From NCBI RefSeq assembly GCF_028389875.1, contig NC_084702.1, positions 67,491,582 to 67,555,581 on the forward strand: a stretch of 64,000 nucleotides of DNA, given 5' to 3'. Numbering within the stretch: position 1 is the first letter of the stretch; every line of letters starts with the position of its first letter. This document shows positions 54,835 to 63,800 of the stretch, piece after piece. The translations under genes and the position numbers were made by a program. A model generated the notes under the pieces. It saw only the letters and a program-made list of their open reading frames with translations, did no database searches and was not told the DNA's origin. This DNA is from Rhea pennata (Eukaryota; Chordata; Aves; Rheiformes; Rheidae).

Positions 54835-57800
54835 CTGGGGCATTTCATATTATTTATCCAGACAACTCCAACTTGGTGGAACAGTTTTTCAGTAGTGCTG
54901 TTGGCAGCTCTTACATAGCACAGAGGAGCTGGAGATACCTCATTACCTGCCTCTTCTCTCTCTCTAACTTAGCTTTTACAGCAGCTTTTCTTCCTTTATG
55001 CAGCATCCCCACAAGGTTAAAGTCTTTACCAGTCCATACTGATAGGGTTTATTCTCATTTCAGCAGCTGAAGATGAGAGGAAATTTTAAGTTCATTCCAC
55101 TCTATTTATCTTACTGTGATTGTTGTAGCCTACTCAAAATAGAAGTGGAAGCAAGCTGATTGAAGAGCAGAACTTCTGAAAATAACTCAAATTATTATAG
55201 TATAGATGTGATTTTATTTTTACCATATGTACACATTCCAGTGCTACCTTCAGCCTGCTGAGGAGCTACTGGTGTGAAGTGGTATAACTTACCTTTCTTA
55301 TGAATAGTTCTTTTAAACACTTTCCCAAGGATGTGAAGTGCTTACAGAAGAGCACTTTGATTAGTCATTTTTGTTTGCTTGTTTTTGTTTTTTATTAAAC
55401 ATGCTGCTTTCTAAGAGAAGATAAGGTCATGAAATGCAGCTTTGTTTTAGATTTCAGTTTTTATGAGCAGAATTATCAGACATACTGCATGTCTTCAAAC
55501 TTTAGACACATTTCAGTTCTGTTCTTCGTACTCCAAAAAACTGGGCCACAACTTTGAATAGCATTTTTTTTTATTACTAGTAAGTTATCACATCTTGCCT
55601 CAGCAGTATGGGTTGAAACAAGCAAGCAATTTATTCTTTAATCTCTGTGATTACTTGCAATTTTCTTAATCTCTTCAGTGATTTTTCTGTAAACAATTGG
55701 CAGAATTTCTTGAGTATTTAGTCAGCTGTGTAGTTTAAAAGTGAGATCTTCATTAAGGTACACTGTCTTTGGGTTTTGGGATGCTTTCGTAAGAGAGTGA
55801 CTAAATGCAGCACTGACTTTTCAGTGTTCTGCAAGCATAGTACACTTTCTGTTTTGTGAAGAGATAATTCCATAGTCTGAGATGAGACTGTTTTTCGAAA
55901 TGTTGAACAAATATGTATACTTTGATTTTAGTTTTAACAAAGGTGAAGAAAAAATTACTTTAATCTCTCTGTTCTTTATAGTTTTCAAATATATTTGCAC
56001 AATTACCTGTTTTCCAAAATAAAACCAATTAAACGTCTGTTCACTTATGAAGTTATGTGAATGAGTTAATCAGATATTCACAAGAATGTTTTTCTGTGCA
56101 GAATCATTGGTAGTTGAACATATTAGATGAACATCATTAATGTAAATTTTTGTATTTTTATTATGCTTTTTAGTACTTCTGTATACATAAGGATGACTGC
56201 AACTGAATACAATAGAAGTTATATTTGCTATTTTTGCATTTGTTTTATTGAATAATGCTTTGCATGCTATTGCATGCTGCCCCTTTAATTTTTGCATTGA
56301 CTGGTTTTAGTTAGGAGACTCTCATGCTAAGTCTGTCTTAAGTTGTTAAATTACTTTTTCAATTGTATTTCAGACTGATTAATTTGAGCAGGTGTTTTAA
56401 ATCTTGTGTGTGATTATTGCTCATGTTTTACAAAAAGAGGTTGTTGTGCATCTCTTCAAATACTGATTCTTAGAGATGGCTAAAAATGTTGTAATAACTT
56501 ATTCTGTTCTTTTGGGATTTTGTTTTTGTTTCTTTGTTTTTTAGGCAAACACAATCCTTCCTCATTCTCATAGCCATCACCTGCACTGCTTACCAACGCT
56601 AATGAATATGGCAGCATCTTTTGACATTGTGAAAGAGAAAAGACTGTAAGAATGCTAAGTTATACTTAGAAATTAAAATACGTACACATCCTTCCCTTCT
56701 CCCTATGACATGTATGTGCTGCAGTTGAGTTAAAATATACATTACCTGTTCCTTGGTGGTTGAAACCACTGCTATCTTTATTGCAGGAGGAGTGCATTTG
56801 GAAAAGCTCTTTGACATTTGTTAAAGAAATGTCATTTCCAGTGCATGATTCCAAAAATGCATTATATTTATGGTAATGATTCTGAGACTTAAAAATACAC
56901 AAAGGAAGTTTTGGTGGTAGGTTTCAGAACGTATTTTGCATATATTGCTAGTTTTCTGGTTTGTTTTTTACACACAATTTTTCAGTAAGCTATTATTTGA
57001 TCAAGCAACATCTTAAATACATTCTGTGTTGTACCTCTCTACTGGTTCAGCTGGCTTATTTGCCACAACTAAGCTTTGTAAACTAGGAATGCCTATGCTA
57101 AAATTTTTTCAATTGTTGTTTATCTATAGCTAATTATATAGTAGTTGGCCAAACTAAGGAATCGTTATTAGCATAAGTGAGAACAAAAATGTACTGTTGG
57201 CGTGGGGCTCTTTCTTAAATGCTTTTTTCCTCTATAGAAAATGGTCACTGTAACAATAGCAATTACACTAAAATTTCCATATGCTTTTGTTTGAAGCTTT
57301 CATTAAAATTTCAGTATGTTCCTTTCAATTCCATTTAAACACAAGCATGTATGAACAAAGATTTTTTTTTTTTTAATAACTTGCTGCTTCAGTATGGAGT
57401 ATGCACTGAACATGTTGTTTAGCGTCATTAAGAACAACTGTGTGGCACTCCAAGGTAATCAAACATCTGACTTGAAACACATGATTAGCTTTTTATTCCT
57501 CTCTGAACTAGGAAAAAATGAATCTTGAAGCTTAAAAAATTATTTTTTCTAATAGTAAATTATATAAAATGTTCTGGTGGATCAGAGCATTACTCTTGCC
57601 ATTCCTGATGTATGTAGCTTGTCAAATCAGTATTCTGATAAAGAGTTATAACTTCATATGTTTGTCTTTTGCTATGTTAAGTGATAAATTACAGAATTCT
57701 TTTCAAACTGCTATTACAAGTTCATAAATGCTGCTTGTGGATTGCTTCCCAGAAACTTTCTGGTATTCCCTGTTTTTTAATTGTGAAAAAGTTCCATGGA

Positions 57801-60800
57801 ACTATAAGACTTTATGATATGTGAAAACACAATTATTTTACAAAGCCTTATTACTTTCTAGGCAAATATCTCAATTTATTGGGCTTAAACCACAGTGCAA
57901 GCCTCTCTCTGCTGCAAAAGATTGTGTCAGTAATGTCAAAAAGTCTTTTAATAGTGAATATTAATATAAAAATATGCTGAATGTAGTATAATAAAAAGAA
58001 ATTTCATATAAACTTTGGTCAAACCATTTTTTTCTTTCTAAGTAATTAGTGGAACAAAGTGATTTTCTATCTGATAACTTCCTTCATATGGTGTTACACT
58101 TGGTCAAAGCTGTGGGAGGAGAGGAAGGTTGAAGGGCAGAAGGGATACGTTTGTGTATTCCTTGCAATTATTTCTTTCTTTGCTTTTTGGCATTTGTGGA
58201 CAGATCTTAGGTACTTAGCAGATGTCTTGGGGTTTTTTTTTTGTATTTTTTTTTTTTTTTTTGGGGGGGGGGATGTTTTTGGTTTTTTTGGAAGAAAGAT
58301 TTTGTAGATGTATGTGTTATATTTGGAAATCTAGGATTTGGTTTGTGCTCTGCTTTGTCTCGTACTCAAAAACTGTAAGCCCTGTTACTGATTAAACTTG
58401 TAATTTAGATGAGTGACCAAATTCAGATATTTGTTTGAAAATATGTAAAGTAAGATAAAGTTTCTGTATCCTATGTGAACTCTTGTTCTGAAGCATTTTA
58501 AAAATATCCTGCCTTTATGGAGAATAAAGGTAGACTTAGGTCTTCATTTTCAGATGTTCTTACTTGCTCAGCAGTTTTCTACTCGCACTGTTTTGTGAGT
58601 AACTGGTTCTGTCATTGTCCAATGTCTTTTCTATCACATCCTGTCTTTTTCTGGGAAAACTTATGTGCTATCACTCTGCTGTTTGCATATAAATCGTGGA
58701 GGATAGAATATACCCTCACTACCCTCTAGAAAAAGGAAGTTAAGAGAAGTACTCTGTTACTTGGAGCTGAGGCTAGCCCCCTGAACTTCACAGCACAACT
58801 TGATCTGCTGTGACATCTTACAAATACTTCTTCAGCTTAAATTTTGCAATCCTTTCACCTATGAAGTCTGAAAGATACCAGTATTCCCCCCCCCTTTCTT
58901 TCTTCAGAATTGCTTCTTTTTTATGAATTGAGCTATGCTTGTTTAACTCAAGATTTAGCAGTGGTGTTCTTTGTTTGGGTAACAATTGTCCAAAACTGAT
59001 TATAGTATTTTTCTATTAGACGAGCAAGTGCTGCACTCAACTGCTTAAAACGCTTTCATGAGATGAAGAAAAGAGGACCTAAACCTTACAGCCTCCACTT
59101 AGACCATATTATTCAGAAAGCAATCTCAACCCACCAGAAAAGGGATCAATACCGTGTGCAGAAAGACATCTTTATTTTAAAGGTATTACCATTACTGATT
59201 TTTCAAACCAGTTTCACTTTGTATTTTAGAGATTTTGTGCTTTTTTTCCCCCCTTCCTTCTCATCTTTGCTTTCTTTAATTCAGTCATTTGTGATTCCTT
59301 TGTAGATTTTTTTTTTCATTTAATTTGTTTTCTAACTATATGTGGACTGAACTTTGTAGAATTTGAAATTATGATGGTTTTTAATGCTTTCTGGGCTCAA
59401 TAGTAATCTCTTACTGCTAGATTATGATGGCAGTACCAAAATCATGCACTCTCAAATGCAAAAGGCCTTTCAGTGATTGTTACCTGAGCAAAATATCCAG
59501 TGACAAGACTGAAAAATGATGCAAGGAAGCTTACTATAGTTTTCCATGCCTGTATTACAGGACACAGAAGAAGCTCTTGTAATGAATCTTCGAGACAGCC
59601 AGGTTCTTAATCATAAAGAGAATCTTGAGTGGAATTGGAATCTGATAGGGACCATATTGAAGGTGAGCAAAGAAAGTACATGATTCTAGTTTTATGAAAT
59701 TGTTTGAAAAAACAATTGTGTCCATTTCACATGTGAGCTTTGACTTTCTAATGCTAACACAGTATTACACCATGTAATTTGTTTTATTTCAGAAAATTAG
59801 GATGTCGTGGATTTTATCAATCATATGCAACCCCTTAACTGCACACACAAATACACCGTTAAACTGACAGATTTCTTAATGAGCTTAAATAGTTGTATAT
59901 AACATTTTAGACACTCGCACACACTCACTTATAAAGTGAGATGCAATGATTTTAAAGCTACCTGTTGTGTTAGACTTTGCTTCAAACTAGATAGGAATAC
60001 TTCCTCATTCAGTTTCGTAGCAGATTGGAATTTTCTTTTCTATTATATAATGCAAATTGAAGAGTAAGGTTGGAAGTGGGTTATAGATCAGACTTGGGAT
60101 ACAGAGCCTTGTTTGAAAACTTGATAGTGTGCAATCTCACTGTATATGTGTAGAACTAATACGAGTAGTCTGTTACGTCAAGTTCATTACAAAAATGAAT
60201 TTGTCTTCATAAAATACTTAATAACTGGAAATATCTCCAAAAGGGAGGGCATCAGCTTCGTTCATTTCATCACTTTTAGAGGACTGTCTTTTTTTTTGCA
60301 GCAAAATTTATTACCAGTTAATATTCAGAATAATCTTAGATCATCTGAGCTTCTGTTATTCTGTACATCAAAACTATCCTCCTATTGTTGCCCACAAACA
60401 ATTTTTCCTTACTATATTCTTCAGTATTATAAAGATGATAGAGTACAGAAGGGATTTATGGTAACAGACATAAGATTATATAAAGTTGTGTAAAGAAATA
60501 TATTTCCGTATATGTTTTCTTAAGGCCTAGTAAACTTGAAGAGAAGAATTTGTCTAGTATAAATGGATAAACAGGTTTATGACATTAACTACTTTCTCTA
60601 CCAAATTTCACTTACTTCTAGACTTTTTGCGTTGTTATTACTAGATTTACATTAATCATGGATACTTCTACTTTTGATTAAATACATTATCAAGAAACTA
60701 CACTTCAGAATCTCACAGCTAATCTATATAGGACTTTGACAATGGATATTTTACATAATTGACCATTAAGAGATTCTTTTTCCCTTTTATGAAATCTAGA

Positions 60801-63800
60801 AATAGAAAAGCTTCTAGCTTTTCAAGCTGTCAGTTTCTGTGATATGTCAGATATTGCTGCATAAGTTTTCTAGTGACCTGTCAAACAGTTTTAAATGTCT
60901 CAAAATGAGAGACTTCTGTCTTTCAGAATGAGAAGTTCTTGTGCTTTCCGGTTAAAGTCTAACCACTTCCTTTGCTGTTAACATTATCTCAGTGCATGTT
61001 GATGTTGTACAGTTTATCAGAGTGGTCCATCTTTAGCCCCAGAATGAGCAGGATCCAGATTCTGATGTTCGGGCTTCATTATCTCATGTGGCACAGTATC
61101 TTCTACTGTTTCTCAGTCACAGCCTTATGGCCGTGGACCACTAGCTTTCCTGCCACCTTGCTACTTTACATCTTGTTTGGTCATATACAGCCTTTTTTTA
61201 CTTGCTCAACTTGCTGTCTAAGCTGCAAGAAAAGCAGCAAAAGTGGCAGTGGTCGGGATGGAGGGATTCACTTTGTCTACTGGCTGTCGACAGTAGAGCC
61301 TCATACGCTGTCACGTGGATTCAGTGTTATCGGTCTGGTCGGCCTTACAACATTAGCTGTTGCCTACCTGTCTTAGAATACTTGTATACCAATTTGCAAT
61401 GTAGAACTGTATTGCTTAGGTAGAAAAGAAAGATGTTTGATGCACTCTTTTCCACTGCTTCAAAGAAGATACTTACTAGTAGCAAAAAAAATAAATCCGA
61501 AGCCATAACGATAACAGCTGTAAAAACAGAAAAACTTGGTATGGAGAAAGGATAGATCCAGATACATCTGGCATAGGTTTATTTGATCTTATTTGAAACA
61601 TCTTTCAAAGTATCAACAGAAGAACTTAAATAGCATTTTTAAAAGCAATATTTAAGTGAGCTGTAACAGAATAATGAGTATTTCGAAACTAACCTGATTA
61701 ATAGTGAAAACAAGCAACAATTTCCCTTTCATATGAATATTAAAATTTGCTTTGTATTTGCAGGAGAGAAACTGAGCAAAATTGTTTATTTTTCATTAGC
61801 ATGTCATAGTTTACTATTTTCATTAGAATTGTGGTTGTGTACGCATAGCATGTACCCAGCACTCCCTGTCCTCTAGAAAAAATAAAACAATTCTTGGAGC
61901 AAGAAGAGTGTGGGCTTTTCAATAAAATAATTTTTATAGGTAATATTAAAGGCAAGAGAACTTATACTTCTAATTATTAGGTGAATTTAACTACAGTAGA
62001 AATGAGTAAATTTTAGTGACTAATCAAGGACTGATGTACAAGTTTCATATAATGCTATATTTGCTGTTTTTCTAGTGGCCAAATGTAAATCTAAGGAACT
62101 ATAAAGATGAACAATTGCACAGGTATGTAAAATTACATAGATGTCCTTTGAAGAAAGAAATTTGGAACAACTGGTTTTTAATATTGCAATAAACTCTTCC
62201 TTGGATATGTCACGTTTCTAAAACTTAATATATCGATAAACAGTAAAAATGAAATTTTAGATAACTAGGTTGCAATATTTGCTTTAAATAAACAGGTCTT
62301 TAAGATTCAGTGGGTTTTTTCTTTGCACAGATACCAATATATCTGTTCCCTAAACAAGAATTGTATCAGCTTTGCAAACACTCTATTTTAAACCTTCTAA
62401 AGTTTTATGTCTTCAATATTTCATATATTAGTGTTTCATATTAACATTTGCCAAATATTAGCAGGTTCATAGCTGTAAAGCTACACAGTTATAACTGGTA
62501 TTAAAAAAAAAAGAAAAATGATATTTCTAGTTGCAGTTAATGGTGAGGGAAGCACATGTGATTTGGAAAAGCAAACAAAAACAACTTTGGTTCCTTTCAC
62601 ATCTCTTAATATTACAGCATTTTTCCATTTTTGTGCATTTGTGATAATTAGTTCTTGGATGTGACTTTTAACGTGCATTTTGGGAAACTGATCTGATTGT
62701 TTTGAAGAGTAGTTTGTAGGCATGGAAAGCTATTTCTCTGAATTTGTGAGGGAAAAAAAATAAAACTAAAATATACCCTGAAAGGCTCCACGCTGCTCCA
62801 TCTTAAATTTTCACTAAAAAGTAATCAGGTTACTTCTATATAGTGTTCCCAGCATAAGTGGTGGTCCCATTGTAATCATAGTCATAATTTAATTTTGCAT
62901 TTTTTTCTTGTTTTTTTCCTTATCTAATCATTAACTGCTAATCCGTACTATACTGTTAAGGATTATTTTCCAAATTCTCTGATTTATAACATTGCTTCTC
63001 TAAAGGAACATCTGCAAACCTGGCTGTGATGCACATGTGCACACACACTTACACGCATGCACGTTACTTCTTGGTTTTGTACACAAGCGTTGTTCAGTGG
63101 CTAAATGATTTAATGCTAAATAAACTTTGAAAACCTAGGATTCGATCAGTATACAGCAGTTTGCAGGTTGCATGCTTTAATGCAACCTGCATTTTAGGCT
63201 GTGAAATGCTCCTGTTTAATTATGACCAGTTATCTCTGACCACAAAATGTTTTTCACCCTTTTTTTGTGTTCTTTTGAAATGCAAAATATGTATCTTATT
63301 TTGTGCTTCCATTGGTTATTTTTACTGTTAGTGTCTTTGTTTATAATCTTATGGCTGTAGAAGTCAAATTCCAGATACTCTTAGTACAGGTCTTAATACC
63401 AATTAACTCAAAGGACAACTAGTTATTTCTAGCCTTCCTTAATTTTTAAGAGATGCAGTTATGAAGGGGTATGCAGGTACATGGGTGTGTATATATGCAT
63501 CACTATATATGCACATATGTGCAAATATATATATACTTACACAAATATAAATATGCCAAAGTATATAATGCATATATTTACTAAAAACTCAAATATTTTT
63601 CATTTGACAAAATCTAAACAAGTCTTCAGTCTTTAAGTTGGTCCTGTGTTTGGACTTGGATAGTGGCCTACTCTTACTGCTTTTTCTAACAAAAGCAGTG
63701 CTTTAGTTAGGCTTTCTTATTACTTTAGCCTTTAAATAGATTTTGTTTTTTAAAGCAAGCCTGTGTTTATTTTTTGGTTAAGAATTGAGGGAGGGGAGAA

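Larger units (their letters stand above)
56646..59019 (+). other. Intron 16 (2.4 kb)
   Basis: AT-rich. It contains the exon-like segment at 57393-57454 (listed separately) and a T/G homopolymer run at 58231-58272. No other feature is recognised. Confidence 0.8.

Noticed and set aside
40314..62123. Search for U12-type (AT-AC or GTATCCTT) introns in RICTOR
   Set aside because: All observed donors are ordinary GT types and all acceptors AG; no U12 consensus seen.
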